From: Rhododendron vialii
Taxonomy: Eukaryota > Streptophyta > Magnoliopsida > Ericales > Ericaceae
DNA: 64,000 nt
Direction: 5' to 3'
Assembly: GCF_030253575.1 (NCBI RefSeq)
Contig: NC_080560.1
Coordinates: forward strand, 10,288,501 to 10,352,500
The position numbers and the translations under genes are program-made. How positions within the stretch are numbered: position 1 is the first letter of the stretch; each line of letters starts with the position of its first letter. The notes under the pieces were generated by a model that was not told where the DNA came from, did no database searches, and saw only the letters and a list, made by a program, of their open reading frames with translations. Shown here one piece after another: positions 23,801 through 36,383 of this stretch.

Positions 23801-26800
23801 AAGAATCAGCAGAATGTGCAGATCTAATTTTAGATAGATCCTGATCAGACTTGGAAGCAGATAGTTTTTTCAAAGTTGCACCCCTTGCTGGACCGGAAGA
23901 TGGTGAACTGACAGGAAGAGTCTGAATGATGCCCTTCAAATTGCTTGAAGAATAAATGGCTCCACTATAATTGGGAGATCCACTAGTAACTTTAGGAACA
24001 TTGCTGATGTGTGCTGAGGTTCCACCTTTTATACTTCGAAAATTCGCCGGACCAGAGCCAAGAGGCAAAGCAACAGATGTATTGAATGATGAAGAGGGGC
24101 CCTGAATAGAAAAAGGGGCAGATGACCCTCTCTCAAGCTCAAATACTTCGTCAACGATAGAAGAGAAACTTGATGGAAGATTTCCCGAACCAAGCATAGA
24201 ACCTTCTAGGGTGATCTCAGAGAGAAGACCTTGTCCAGAAGTCTGATTAGCACTAACGGAATTAGGTGAAAGTGAAAGCAGTTTTCCAAAGTCAAGAAGG
24301 CTCAGGTTGACTTCATCTTCATGCATCTGAATCAGACCAATGTCCACATTCTTTGAGCGGATAAAATTGTGCAAGTCACAAGAAGAATGATCTTTTCCTG
24401 ATGGATCGGCCTGAGTCTCAAGCAATTTGAAGATGGGTTTAAAATCCTTATCAAGCTGCATTAGCAAAAAATACGAGCTCCCAGAATCTGGAAATCCCAT
24501 CAGCAACGAATTTTGACCATTCAAAATGTTCTTGGGAACCTTCACTGCAGCAAAGCCATGTTCATAAACCTGCAAGCATCAAAAGGTCCAGACAGTGATA
24601 TGAGGCAAGTGGACAATCATGTGACAGTGTCGACTATATTGTGCCTATCACAACAAGATCAACTACCATGGTCAAAATCACAGAGTGAAATGCCTAAAAA
24701 CTCTCATCTCAAAGTCCAGACATTATGTCTCTGGCACGCTCTTGAGAGAGAGAGAGAGAGAGAATAAGAAGAAAAAACCGATTACCTCCAGGCCTATAAA
24801 CCTGCCAATACATGCAAATAAGTGCAAAATACTTCTGCTTCTCAATCTTATAAAAACTTCAGCAGCAATCATACTACCCTGGTTCAGGGCTTCTTCACAT
24901 TCTACCACTGCTGAAGGAGTAATAATGTTATTCGATGAGTGGAGAAGAAAACGCCCATTCCTACAGGTAAAAAACAAACACTATCTCAACTGAAAATCAA
25001 TAAAAATAGTAGCCATTCACCATAGAAAATTCTCAGTAGTCTATTCCAATCAGCATTATTTATATAGGGTATTCTTGGTGTCTGAAGAAGAGTTCAGGAT
25101 ACATACAAACAGACAATGCTTAATACGATCAATTGTGCACGAGTTAGTTGATGGCTGAACGATCGACAGTAGTAGGTTCAATGGAATCATCAATATACAT
25201 GTTTCAGTTTTAGCTAAACATTTTGAGAGGAAGAGTGAGAAATGTTGAGACCGACGCTGCTTAGAGCCTTAACACTCCTAGTCAAACTCCCTAACATGAC
25301 TGTGGTGAACCTCAAGCAAAATTTGTCGGACGTTTTTGGAAATGCACTCTTGCCCTCAATTAGTGTGACCATGTAGGAAGATTCTATGAGCTTAGGATTA
25401 ACAAAAATATATGCGATGAACCTGACATGTACGTCATAGTTACAACACTAGCAATACCCATGTAATCCCCAATTGATGAAGGTAGGGCGGGGGATGACTA
25501 GAGACAGACCGAACCTTTGACAGTATATGCACAAAGTAGCTGCTCTCAAGAGTTTTACATCTGAAATATTAGCCCCCTGTCCTATACCTCTGAAATTCGA
25601 GGTATTCAAGGGACGTTATGCCTTGGAACGATGCCCCCAAATTGGTGCCACCCAGCCCTGTTCTATGCAGCAATTGCAAAGAAACCGAAGCAAGAAAAAT
25701 GACAAACAACAAACTTTATCCTAGTCTACATTCCTTATATTGGCAAATCGACATACCAGAAGGATTCTTCTATCAACAATCAATTATATATAATAAAAAA
25801 AAGAAAAAAGAAGACATTTAATAAAACTAAACAAAGAGTCAAGAACGTGCATTCATCTAGTAGCGCGTAGCTATCAGTGACATACAGTCAACTATGAAGA
25901 CTAAAATATAGTTTGCAAACGGAAAAAGTCATTGTAAGCATTACAAATTTGATGCAGTTAACTGGCACAGTTAGAAAGGAAAACCTTATATTTATCCCCA
26001 GGGTGAAAAATGAGGAGCCATAGGCACGAACATGCAATACTTCCTGCCCTTCACATTCCCTGGCATTTGATTTGTTATCCTTCTGAAGACAGGAATTCAG
26101 CACAGAAGAGCAAGTTATTCATTAACTTCAGCCAAAAGGCAAATGCATTAAAATTGCACAACAAGTTATTGGTCAAAAGTCAAAATAAAAAGACAATTAA
26201 GCAATACCACTAAATGAAATTGTGTAAGATTTTATTGACAGTCATGAAAGTTATATTCAGAAAGAAAATAGAAAGTAAGCTGAAAAGCACCAGAACCAGC
26301 CAGCTTGGGTTCATTACTACAGCTTTGAACACTGAGCAATGGCTAATTCAATATTGCCTCTAAGCTGGATCCACATCCAAATTATGCAGGCAGGGAGACA
26401 CTCCAATTAAATGAACCAAAAAAAAACGTCGAACAATTAGAATCGTTCTCTCACTACTGTAAGTGACATTAACTAACTAACTATAGGGCGAGGCCACCCA
26501 ACATCAGAGGCCAGGATTAGCATTGACAATATATGTCGCCCATTGGCCTGTGACGAAGGCTACAAAGCTAAATAGTTAAAGCCTAGCAAGATACTCCACA
26601 ATGACAATGTCTATGGTTTACCAACACTGTCTTTCTTCTGCATTTAACTACAAGCACCACAAACTTACAAAATAGTCACTTCCTATTACTAATTGCCTTC
26701 AATTGAGAACAAAGCACTGGCATTTGGAAAACACACCAATGGAATTGACCAAACTGATTAATAGAACTTGCAGCATAGATCCTGGTATGACTTCTTGAAC

Positions 26801-29800
26801 TCAATAGCTATAAAGACGTATGGTCAACAAACACAAAAGATAGGATTTGACAACATGAGTATATATTCCATTTAGTTATTCCTGCTTCTAGGACTATAAC
26901 TTCCACACGTAAGCGTTATTCTAGCAATTACAATGAGAGGTGCTATGCGAAATAACTGTAGACTCAACTAAAATGTTTGTATGAAACTCACAAAACGGTT
27001 GAAGCATTATACTTAACCCTATTCCAACCAATTTTTTGCAGAACTACACAATCATGTTCTACTGTTCCTTATTGGGCAGCCTTGACTCTAGACGTCTACA
27101 ACACTAGATTCTTTGCCATCCGTTCAACCTCAACCTCGTTTCATTCACCCCACAACTTCTCTTTCTTCTGGTCATCTTTTTAGACGATCCTGATGATTTG
27201 TTCTTCCCTTACAAGTTGCAATGTGAACATACCCAAACCAAACCAAAAAAACAGAAAACAAATTTCGCAGATCTGAATATGGAGTTAGATGATCTGGAGT
27301 TAGACGTTCTGAAAGTTTTGAGATGAAAGCCAATTTTGTGGAAGACGAGTAACTTGGCAGCGGCGCCATGTATAACAACAATGCTGCAAATAAAAGACCA
27401 AATCACATTAGACGTGTACATTCAACCAACCTTTTTATGGCCGACATCAGATTCATCTGGATGGCACTGAAGAAGAACGTCACCTGCAGTCCGACAGATC
27501 TCAGCATTTTTCACCAGCTCTTTGTAGATTTCAAGCAAACGAGTATATCTATAGCAACATATAGCCCTTAGCAGCAATTTCTCAACATCAATACAACTCT
27601 GGTCAAGGGAAAATTCTGCCTCCTTGCCAGTTAAAGGATCTATGACAAATGAGCTATGAAGACACTTTATCTGCAGATCTGGTCCCGGTTCAATTTTCAA
27701 AAATGGGCATGATCCAGAGTCAGATGTGCCAGAAGTTCTGTCAAAATCTAACCAGTATAGAATTTTTAGTCCAGGAGTTCGTAGACCAGCCGAATCGGTT
27801 TCACCATCTTGATTCGTTTGTGGGGTACCAGCACTCCCACCTTGTCCCACTCCACCATCAGATACCAGCTCAAATCGAATGGCATCTTTCCATCGGCCTT
27901 GTCGAAGTGATTGCACTTGTCTTATGACAGTGTCCATGACAAGCGCAATGCAAAGCTCATGGAGAACAGAGTATAAACTAATAAACGGATTTTCTGCAGC
28001 TGCCATTCTACGCTCTAAGTCATCTCCAAGAACATGTCTTCGCGATTCTTCCAACTTCACAAGCCCACTTCTCTCACCAACAAGCAGCTCCAAATGCAGT
28101 ATCCTCCACATTGTTAGATGCCCTCGATATCCAAGAGTAACTAAAACCTTAAATTCCCCATCCACACGAAGTATGGCAGTACCATCAGAAACTTTGACTT
28201 CAGATATTTCTTTGGGAAGTGTAACTTCTAGTAACTTTGACCTCACAAGTGCGTCTAACTTCTTCAAAGCTGGCTTCTGTTGATCTACTGTTAATGTGCT
28301 CTGAATACCAATGCCTTCTACACATTTTGGTAAACGCTGGTAATTTCCTGTAAGGAGGACTTCAATGGCAGAGGGAACATCATAGCTAGGAGCGCGAGCT
28401 TGCTGGAGCGATTCATGCATGAAGAAAAGGGAATCTGCTGCTTGAGTGAAGCACATATCATGATTTGACAACGTTGATGCAAGTTGTTGGCTATGTTGTA
28501 TTAAGGGCACCTGCAGATCGACACGTAGGGACTTACGAGACAATACATAGTTATAAATATGTGGAAATGATTTCCACAAATTAGCGCAAGTAACAAGAGA
28601 AAACTGTTGATTCCAGCGCACGAATCTAAGCAAAAAAACTTACAAACTCAGTCACCAATAAGTATAAGCGTATTAGTTCAGAAAATTAACCTAAATCAAA
28701 ATCAAGCAGATGTTGATGACCAAAAGAACAGAATACTGTTGGCATTATAAATCAAATTGAAGAGAAGCCTGCCGAGGAAGTTACCACACCAGTAAGAATC
28801 TATATTTGAGAAATGACAATAATTTCTTTCCAAATGGAACTAGGGCAGAAGTGAACGGAGGGAATGCATTAGGAGAAGAAGCCAGATAGCTTCCTGAAGA
28901 ACAGTGCCAGTAATGTTCAGACTCGCTGCATATCTCTGATGGTTTTCAACATGTTACTCCTCCGTCGCCGTCTAAAGACACCAACAGAAAATGTATAGAA
29001 ACTAATTCCTTAATATTCCCACCTCCTTTCTCCTTCTACTTTCCTCTTTGCACCCACCACCGCCACTAGACCTCCATAGCTCAACCATCTGCTGCTGCCA
29101 ATCTTATTTTGTATTGTCAAGGCAAGAGAGGATTTCTCCATGGTATCCTCCTATACATAAGTTATCTTTTGCACTAGTAAAAGAATAAATGCGCGTACAT
29201 ATATAATCCCATGCATGAGGATCCAGCTATAGGAGCAAAAGTAAAAAATCTACTGGCAAACTCTTCACAACAAAACCAAGAAAAGCAGCATAACTAACCT
29301 TCCTAATACCCAGAAAAAGAAGAGAAGAGCTCATAGGTACAATAGATAGGAAACAACAGCAGCCAATTGCAACATATTACCAACACCAAGAATGATGTAC
29401 AAAGTACAAACCAAGTAGCAACCAGGAAAAAAACTGCTGAAAAAAACTTTTAGCAGCTCCACCAGTATTGCACGTATCCATGGACAAAAAATAAGAAGAA
29501 TTACACGTGTGTTTGTGCTTTCTTCTATTTATCAAGCTCAGAAAATTTGAGACAAAGAACATTCTTCTCCACTTGGGGTCCCATGAAAACATAACAGAAT
29601 GAAAAAACTACGGAATTCTTGAGTTTTAATGCTGCTTGCCACACTCACTAGTAGGGCCGCTAAACAAACCAAGCTACTTGAGTTCAAGCTCGTATTCATA
29701 TGTTAGGAGCTCATTCAAGATTAGTATCAGTTTGTTACATAAACAAACCAAACTCTTAACATTTCCTGAAGCTAGTTGAAATTTTAAACCAAACTCGAAC

Positions 29801-30540
29801 AAGTTACTACTCGGCTGGTTCGACTCATGAAACACTATTAAAAATTCAAGTTACTCAGGTTCGGCTTCATTAAAGCCCGTTTGAGATCAGCTCGTCTCGT
29901 AAACAAGCTAAGCTTGAACATATTTTTAGACCTCGTTAAGCTTGGTTACCAAGCTTGATCAACCAGCTGCTCGGCTTGTTCATCACCCCTACACAGTAGC
30001 TTCTTTTTTTTATGCGGCCCCTACTCAGTAGCTTATTCAGGCAATTTTCGAAGAGGAATTCGCGATAAGAGGTCAATTATTCATTTCTTTTCCACTGAGT
30101 ATTCTCAGTACAAACGAACGAACTAAAAAAAAAAAAAAAAGCAAGAGCAACTTCAAGGAACTTCATCAAAACATAACAAGTTAATTCTCAAGAATTTTTT
30201 TTTTTGTAACATAGGGTGTCCCGGGCCAAAGCAAACCTCGGTCTAATCCCTAAAGCCGTTTCACACGCTTATGCGTAAGTATAGAAAACTAAAACTAGAC
30301 GAAAAAGAAGGCGCATCATTTTTTCACCTGCTGGCACCACTTGGCGAGAACATTGAGCCGGAGCATGCGCTGCTGAGTCTTGCACAGGAACTTGAGGATG
30401 CTGATCTTTTTCTCCGAATCGGACTGCTCGGTGGACCTGGACTTATCCACTAGTTCCTTAAGAGAGAGGTACGATTCCTCTGCCGCTCGGCCCACCAGAG
30501 TGGAGAACTCCACCGTTTGTTGTTGCCCTAGTTCCGCCAT
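17754..30540 (-). CDS. MED14: Mediator complex subunit 14 (MED14/SWP)
   Basis: This encodes the Mediator tail/backbone subunit (STRUWWELPETER in Arabidopsis), which bridges transcription factors and RNA polymerase II in the nucleus. I place eight exons: 30540-30328, 28510-27431, 26082-25985, 24960-24786, 24569-23609, 23501-22495, 20209-19131 and 18549-17754. All junctions are GT-AG and in phase, giving 1802 residues, slightly longer than Arabidopsis MED14 (about 1700). The N-terminal MED14 domain starts MAELGQQQTVEFSTLVGRAA. Other strongly conserved blocks are VRAYGSSFFTLGINIR (about 449-464), VYEHGFAAVKVPKN (523 on) and CDYFSRRVASEPYDASRVAS near the end. Residues about 620-840 are serine-rich and low in complexity. 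The junction into exon 6 (23501) is the least certain. Introns 1 and 6 are enlarged by transposons. The gene spans 12.8 kb. Confidence 0.95.
20729..20793. repeat. Direct tandem duplication of about 32 bp
   Basis: The stretch TTCTTGCCTCCTGTACCAGA followed by CCAAATTCGGTA appears twice in a row within the composite element in MED14 intron 6. Confidence 0.9.
20816..20852. repeat. (CT)n microsatellite
   Basis: A CT run of about 37 bases inside the intronic composite element. Confidence 0.95.
21735..22140. mobile_element. Foldback element nested in the intronic hAT-like element
   Basis: Two arms of about 100 bases are inverted repeats of one another, sharing GATCCGAGCCGTCC next to the centre and ACAGCCGCGCC / ATGGCCGCGCC further out. 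The centre is an AT-rich CACACACA/TATATATA stretch flanked by GATCCAAACACCC and its inverted relative. The whole could form a long hairpin if transcribed. It interrupts the AACCC-rich flank of the surrounding element, so it arrived later. Confidence 0.7.
22475..22493. repeat. Short (GA)n tract beside a MED14 exon
   Basis: A GA run on the plus strand, CT in the transcript, begins two bases into MED14 intron 6. It lies immediately downstream of the splice donor of exon 6. Confidence 0.85.
24744..24763. repeat. Short (GA)n tract in MED14 intron 4
   Basis: A GA run of about 20 bases, read as CT in the transcript, lying within MED14 intron 4 between exons 4 and 5. Confidence 0.85.
29653..29991. 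mobile_element. hAT-like MITE in MED14 intron 1
   Basis: The element starts TAGGGCCGCTAAAC and ends TTCATCACCCCTA. The body is made of repeated AAGCTCG/CGAGCTT-type words typical of plant hAT MITEs. The flanks CTCACTAG and CACAGTAG agree at six of eight positions, consistent with an old 8-bp target duplication. No coding capacity. Confidence 0.5.
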
Positions 30541-30754
30541 TGATGTCGAGTTCTTTGGATTCACGATCTGTTATTACGCACTGAACATGGAAACTAGGGT
30601 TTCGCAGAGCGGAAAACCTTGGATTCTTGGAAGAGAAGGGGGGAGTACTGTAGAATTCAACCCTCTCTCTGTATTCCAGGTCTTCTGAATTTAGGCACCG
30701 GAGAGAGAGAGAGATCTGTCTATGCCAAATTGCCAACATAGGAGGATGATTACC

Positions 30755-30763
30755 CTTTATATA
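30755..30763 (-). promoter_or_regulatory. TATA-like box upstream of MED14
   Basis: The minus strand reads TATATAAAG about 220 bp before the MED14 start codon, with a short CT-rich leader (CTCTCTCTCTCC) between them. Position and motif suit a core promoter. It lies about 170 bp from the end of the Sirevirus LTR. Confidence 0.45.
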
Positions 30764-30931
30764 ACTTTTATTAACGCTTTTGATAGTTCCGCCAAAATTT
30801 GGGGTTTTTTTTTTGAGAAAATTAAATAGGCATCCTATTCACTAGACTTATTTAGGTGTTCATCCTAGAGATTTTAAATACTTATGTTCTCATTCTGAAA
30901 ATGCATTATTTTCCATTACACCCTTAGTTAT

Positions 30932-31941
30932 TGTTACCCAAATTATGCAACCTAGAGGGGGGTGAATAGGATTGCTAGTAATAATTACCAATAAAAATTT
31001 ATCTCTAACAATATATGCAAACAATAAGTATGCAATCAAAATAGAGAGATAGAGAGATAGAACCCGTTTATAGTGGTTCGGTCCGGATTTGTCCACGGTC
31101 CGGCCCTACTCCACTTCTCCTCAAGCAATTACTTGAAGGTTAGACTAATCTTTAAAAGATTACAACTTGTAAGTCTTGCGGGTGCTTACAAGAACCGAAT
31201 GCCTCTAGCTTTCCCGAGGAGCTAGCACAACCGCAAGAATTTTCTCCGAAAACTTCTCAAAAACAATAACACCCAAATTTCAACCCGAATTTGGTCTTCT
31301 AAGCTTTCAAGTGTTTGACTCAAACACTCACTTAGGAAATACAAGTATGTGAAGAAGGTATGAAAATTATCGCTCACGACTTGTACAAATTTTCTCTCAA
31401 GAATAATATGAAAGTGGAAGAACAATGAGAATTTTTGGCTTTGATCTTTTGAGAATTTGCTCTTGCAATAATATGGAATGTTGTAGCTTGTGTATGTACT
31501 CATTAATGAGTTCTTGATGCCTTATATAGCCATCCATATGCTTCCTAGCCGTTGGAAACTAGCCGTTGGAAACTAGCCGTTTGAAACTAGCCGTTGGAAA
31601 CTAGCCGTTTGATAGAGTGGTCATCCGGGTGGTCGTCCGGTTGTCACAGCTTTCTGTTCAGACAGCCGGCTTGTCAGCCGGTTCGTCAACCTGTGGCTCA
31701 CAATTTCATCTAAATAAACCGTTAAAGCATGTATTGAGCTCAATAAAATCTTTGTAAATATAAATCATGAATCCAAGAGACTTTATGCTATATTTCAAGG
31801 TCACGAAAATATTTAATTCGGGAATCGACTTTTCGATAATTTTGTATTTGCCGAATAAAAATATCATTGAATTAATCATCAAAATAATTAATAGAGATGC
31901 ATATAAATTTTCACAAATTATAATGCATACATTTTTCAACA
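30932..31941 (-). repeat. 3' LTR of the Sirevirus
   Basis: This 1010-bp LTR is nearest MED14. Read in element orientation it starts TGTTGAAAAATG and ends TTTGGGTAACA. It contains a TATATAAGG promoter-like motif (about 31518-31526) and a run of CTAGCCGTTGGAAA-type 14-bp repeats (about 31545-31612). It shares its orientation with MED14. Confidence 0.95.
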
Positions 31942-31956
31942 ATCTCCCCCTTTTTG
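31942..31956 (-). other. Polypurine tract of the Sirevirus
   Basis: The minus strand reads AAAAAGGGGGAGAT directly against the 3' LTR, the standard position for plus-strand priming. Similar AGGGGGAG motifs recur at about 32008, 32140 and 32795, matching the multiple polypurine tracts known in Sireviruses. Confidence 0.85.
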
Positions 31957-32226
31957 ATGATGACACAAAATGATAGTTTTTATTCAAGTAGGAGTTATGC
32001 CAATCTCCCCCTTAATACATGCACCAAAGCAGTTATCTATGATCAACGAGTAATAGCAATAATCATCAGATCATAGCAAGTAATTTTTTAAATTTGCCCA
32101 AAATGGCAAGATAGATCAATTAAAACTTGGCTTTTTCTCCCCCTGTGACATCATAAAAAAAAACTAAAAAGAGAAAAACAATAGGGCCATGGTTCCAGCA
32201 CCATGCCGCTCTTGCCCTGTAGCACT

Positions 32227-32499
32227 CTATCTTCGTTCATTGAGAGCTTGGCGTCCTTGATTTTCATATTCTCGAATAATGGCTGCTACAACGGCAGCTA
32301 TAATGCCAATCCAATACCACAGAGTATCCACATTTACATTCCATCCGAACCATGGTGGTATTCTCATGGTAAGTAACGCACACAGCAGAATGAAGATAAA
32401 GAGTTGCATCCAAATGGTTTGGATAAACAACCTGAACTCTGCTCGTTCGGCATCTCTTTCGTAAAACTCAAACGGTAACCCTTGCGGTATGTTTGCCAT
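32227..32499 (-). CDS. Small membrane-protein ORF in the Sirevirus 3' region
   Basis: This 90-residue frame lies between the pol region and the 3' LTR. It has two hydrophobic segments, around residues 27-45 (IWMQLFIFILLCALLTM) and 60-76 (LWYWIGIIAAVVAAII), and a charged C terminus. Some Sireviruses carry an env-like reading frame in this position; this one is much shorter than those and I do not recognise its sequence. Whether it is expressed is unknown. Confidence 0.5.
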   Translation of the reverse strand: MANIPQGLPFEFYERDAERAEFRLFIQTIWMQLFIFILLCALLTMRIPPWFGWNVNVDTLWYWIGIIAAVVAAIIREYENQGRQALNERR

Positions 32500-33256
32500 T
32501 GCTTGATGAGAGATTTAGGCCGAGAGAGAAGGAGAGATAGATAGATGAGGAGATAGAGATTGTGTTGTTGAATTTATAGAGTATGAGATTGCCGAATTGT
32601 TTGAAATGCTGCGCCGAATTGTTTGAAATGGTGCGCCGAATTGATTGAATTGCTGCGCCGAAAGAGAGATAATAGGGGATGCGGCACCGAATAGAGATAG
32701 GATAGGGGATGCGGCGCCGAATAGGACAAGAATAGGGGAAGAAAATTGTGTTCGGGTGTTTATTGTTGTGTCCCCTTAATACATGCTCCCCCTAAAAGAG
32801 AGCTTTTTAAAGAATGCGAGGGGTATTACCGAGAATGATTATCCCTGCAAGCTTAGAGACAAGAAATTCATATCGGCGAAGTATATAAGAGACAATTTAA
32901 GCACTAAGCCATGAAGTTCATACAAACTAAGTGTAACAGACTTAATAAATCAGAGTTAGCAACGCAAAAGCTTGAATAAGTCTCAACCTCACGGTTGTCC
33001 GGTTGGACATCCGCTTGGACATCCGACTGACAAATGCAGGTTAAGTCCAGAAATCGTTTAAGAGGAGTAACATTAAAGACCATAAAACTGATTTTCTTCA
33101 TACCAAACACAGGAAAATGAAACATATGATAAAATGTTTGGAGGGTGATTTCTTTATCAAGATCATTTGTACTCTCCATCAAGTATGATATTTACGAATT
33201 CAATCAACTCAACATTGAATCCAAAAAAAACTTTTGACATCAAGAACACAACTTTT

Positions 33257-36200
33257 TCATAAATGATTAGACATGCCGAGTTCTCGTCGAATGAAACAAA
33301 ATTGTTCTTCACCAAGGGGTTTTGTGAAAATGTCCGCCAATTGCTTGTCGGTACTAATAAAGTTAAGTTCAATATCCCCTTTTTGAACATGATCTCTTAT
33401 AAAATGATGTCTAATCTCAATATGTTTTGTTCGAGAATGTTGAATTGGATTCTTGGTTAAGCTAATTGCACTAGTATTATCACATTTAATAGGAATATGA
33501 TCATATTGCAAATTGAAATCCTCCATTTGTTGTTTGATCCACAATATTTGGGCACAACAACTTCCGGCTGCTACATATTCCGCCTCGGCGGTAGATAGAG
33601 CTACGGAATTTTGTTTCTTGCTATGCCAAGACACTAGAGAGTGCCCTAGAAATTGGCAAGTCCCACTTGTACTTTTACGATCAACTTTGAAACCTCCAAA
33701 ATCCGCATCCGAATAACCAATTAAATCAAATGCAACTCCACGTGGATAAAACAATCCTAAGTCATGAGAACCGCCAACATATTTAAAGATACGTTTAATA
33801 GCTTTTAAATGCGATTCTTTAGGACATGATTGAAATCTAGCACACATGCAAACACTAAACATTATATCCGGTCTACTTGCAGTGAGATAAAGTAATGAGC
33901 CGATCATACCTCGATACATCTTTTCATTGACGGCCTTACCATTCTCATCTTTGTCAAGCTTAGTTGATGTGCTCATTGGTGTGCTCGTTGGCTTTAATCC
34001 TTCCATGCCAAACTTCTTAATAAGTTCTTTCGCATACTTGGCTTGGTTGATTAGGATCCCCTCATTAGTTTGCTTGATTTGAAGTCCAAGGAAGAAGTTA
34101 AGCTCCCCCATCATACTCATTTCAAATTCACCTTGCATACACTTAGCAAACTCTTTGCACATATTATCATTAGTGGCACCAAAGACAATATCATCAACAT
34201 ATATTTGAATAATGAGCATATCTTTACCTTTGGCTTTAATGAAAAGAGTAGTATCAATTTTTCCACGAGTAAAGCCATTGTCAAGCAAGAATGAACTAAG
34301 TCTATCATACCATGCACGTGGTGCTTGCTTCAAACCATATAAAGCTTTTGAGAGTTTAAAAACATGATCGGGGTATACATGATCTTCAAAGCCGGGAGGT
34401 TGTTTGACATAAACTTCTTCATTTATGAACCCATTCAAAAATGCACTTTTCACATCCATTTGATAAAGCTTGAAATTTTTGAAAGATGCAAAGGCAAGTA
34501 ATATGCGAATAGCCTCTAATCTAGCTACCGGTGCAAAAGTTTCTTCAAAATCAATACCTTCTTCTTGATTATAACCTTGAGCAACAAGTCTAGCTTTATT
34601 CCTAACAATATTTCCGGATTCATCTAGCTTGTTACGAAAAACCCATTTAGTACCTATAATAGTGTGATCAAGAGGCTTAGGTACTAATGTCCAAACTTTA
34701 TTCCTTTCAAATTGATTTAACTCATCTTGCATGGCCAAAATCCAATTTTCATCATCTTGAGCTTCCGGAAAGTTTTTAGGCTCAATTTGAGAAACAAAAG
34801 CTTGATTTTCACAAAAATTTCTATGAGACGAGCGAGTGGTTACCCCTTTCGAAACTTCTCCAAGAATCAAGTCCTTTGGATGGTTTTGCACGAATCTCCA
34901 ATCCTTGGAAAGATCTTGGTTGTCTCCCATGGTATCTTGAGGTTGATTAATAACTTCATCTTCTTTGATTTGAGAGCTTTCTACTTGAGTATCACCATCA
35001 ACTTTTTCTTGAACTGTCAAGTCATGAATCTTATGTGTAATCTCTAAGTCATCATTATCAACAACATCCTTAGTAGCACAAGGATTAGATTCATCAAAGG
35101 AAACGTGAATAGATTCTTCAACAAGATTAGTGCGCTTATTATAAATTCTATATGCTTTGCTAGTAAGAGAGTAACCAATAAAGATGCCTTCATCCGATTT
35201 TGAATCAAATTTACCCAAGTTATCTTTTCCATTGTTTAATACATAACATTTACAACCGAAGGCATGAAAGTAATTAATGTTGGGTATTCTACCATTCCAA
35301 AGCTCATAAGGAGTTTTCTTGAGGATAGGCCTAATTAAAACTCGATTCAAAATATAGCATGAGGTATTAACGGCTTCCGCCCAAAAATATTTTGGCAAAG
35401 AGTTTTCACAAAGCATAGTGCGGGCCATTTCTTCCAGAGTACGATTTTTTCTCTCTACTACTCCATTTTGTTGAGGAGTACGAGGTACGGAAAAGTTATG
35501 ACCAATACCATGTTCATCACAAAACTTTTCATATAAAGAATTGTCAAGTTCTTTTCCATGATCCGTACGAATGTTAGAAATAACAAATCCTTTTTCATTT
35601 TGAACTCTTCTACAAAGTTTAGTGAAATTAGGATAAGCCTCATTCTTATGAGCTAGGAACATCACCCATGTATATCTAGAGAAATCATCAACAACAACAA
35701 GACAATAATAGTTTCCACAAAGACTTGGAGAGCGAGTTGGTCCAAACAAATCCATATGAAGTAATTGCAAAGGTCTAGTAGTTGAAACAATATTTTTGGA
35801 CTTAAAAGAAACCTTGGTTTGTTTTCCTTGTTGGCAAGGACCACAGAGTCTATCTTTTTCAAATTTGATTTTAGGAAGACCTTTTACCAAATTTTTTCTA
35901 GAGAGTTTTGAAATAGCATCCATACTTGCATGTCCTAGGCGCCTATGCCAAAGCCAACTATTTTCACTCAAAGCGGAAAAACATTTTATATCACAATTAC
36001 TTAAATCATTGAGATTAAAAACATATACATTTTCAAATCTTTGTCCAACGAAGAGTGTCTTGTTGCTTTTGTCATTTTCAATGATACATTTGGATTTTTC
36101 AAAGATAACACGATTTCCTCTATCACATAATTGACTTATGCTAAGAAGATTGTGTTTTAAACCATTAACAAGTAAAACATCTTCAATAATAGGAGAATTA

Positions 36201-36307
36201 CCTATATTGCCGATTCCTATGATTTTACCTTTGTTGTTGTCTCCAAATGTGACATGTCCACCATCTTTAGACGAAAGAGAATTGAAAGCCCTCTTGTCAC
36301 CGGTCAT
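33257..36307 (-). CDS. Sirevirus pol region (integrase, RT, RNase H)
   Basis: An open frame of 1016 codons. The order is copia-type: a GAG-pre-integrase segment ([10 protein letters not shown], about residue 120) with a CxxC pair, an integrase core (RTDHGKE and [13 protein letters not shown]), a reverse transcriptase ([21 protein letters not shown]) and an RNase H region near the C terminus (STAEAEYVA). Integrase before reverse transcriptase places it in Ty1/copia. Described as a fossil element part. Confidence 0.93.
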   Translation of the reverse strand: MTGDKRAFNSLSSKDGGHVTFGDNNKGKIIGIGNIGNSPIIEDVLLVNGLKHNLLSISQLCDRGNRVIFEKSKCIIENDKSNKTLFVGQRFENVYVFNLNDLSNCDIKCFSALSENSWLWHRRLGHASMDAISKLSRKNLVKGLPKIKFEKDRLCGPCQQGKQTKVSFKSKNIVSTTRPLQLLHMDLFGPTRSPSLCGNYYCLVVVDDFSRYTWVMFLAHKNEAYPNFTKLCRRVQNEKGFVISNIRTDHGKELDNSLYEKFCDEHGIGHNFSVPRTPQQNGVVERKNRTLEEMARTMLCENSLPKYFWAEAVNTSCYILNRVLIRPILKKTPYELWNGRIPNINYFHAFGCKCYVLNNGKDNLGKFDSKSDEGIFIGYSLTSKAYRIYNKRTNLVEESIHVSFDESNPCATKDVVDNDDLEITHKIHDLTVQEKVDGDTQVESSQIKEDEVINQPQDTMGDNQDLSKDWRFVQNHPKDLILGEVSKGVTTRSSHRNFCENQAFVSQIEPKNFPEAQDDENWILAMQDELNQFERNKVWTLVPKPLDHTIIGTKWVFRNKLDESGNIVRNKARLVAQGYNQEEGIDFEETFAPVARLEAIRILLAFASFKNFKLYQMDVKSAFLNGFINEEVYVKQPPGFEDHVYPDHVFKLSKALYGLKQAPRAWYDRLSSFLLDNGFTRGKIDTTLFIKAKGKDMLIIQIYVDDIVFGATNDNMCKEFAKCMQGEFEMSMMGELNFFLGLQIKQTNEGILINQAKYAKELIKKFGMEGLKPTSTPMSTSTKLDKDENGKAVNEKMYRGMIGSLLYLTASRPDIMFSVCMCARFQSCPKESHLKAIKRIFKYVGGSHDLGLFYPRGVAFDLIGYSDADFGGFKVDRKSTSGTCQFLGHSLVSWHSKKQNSVALSTAEAEYVAAGSCCAQILWIKQQMEDFNLQYDHIPIKCDNTSAISLTKNPIQHSRTKHIEIRHHFIRDHVQKGDIELNFISTDKQLADIFTKPLGEEQFCFIRRELGMSNHL

Positions 36308-36383
36308 GTGTCTTGAACATCCACTATCAAGGTACCAACTTCCTTCCTTGAGAGAACTTTTGAAGCATACCTACAATAGCACA

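Noticed and set aside
30890-31987. Short minus-strand frames at the left LTR and their twins at 38057-39097
   Set aside because: They are duplicated because they lie in the LTRs; they have no domain and are non-coding LTR sequence.
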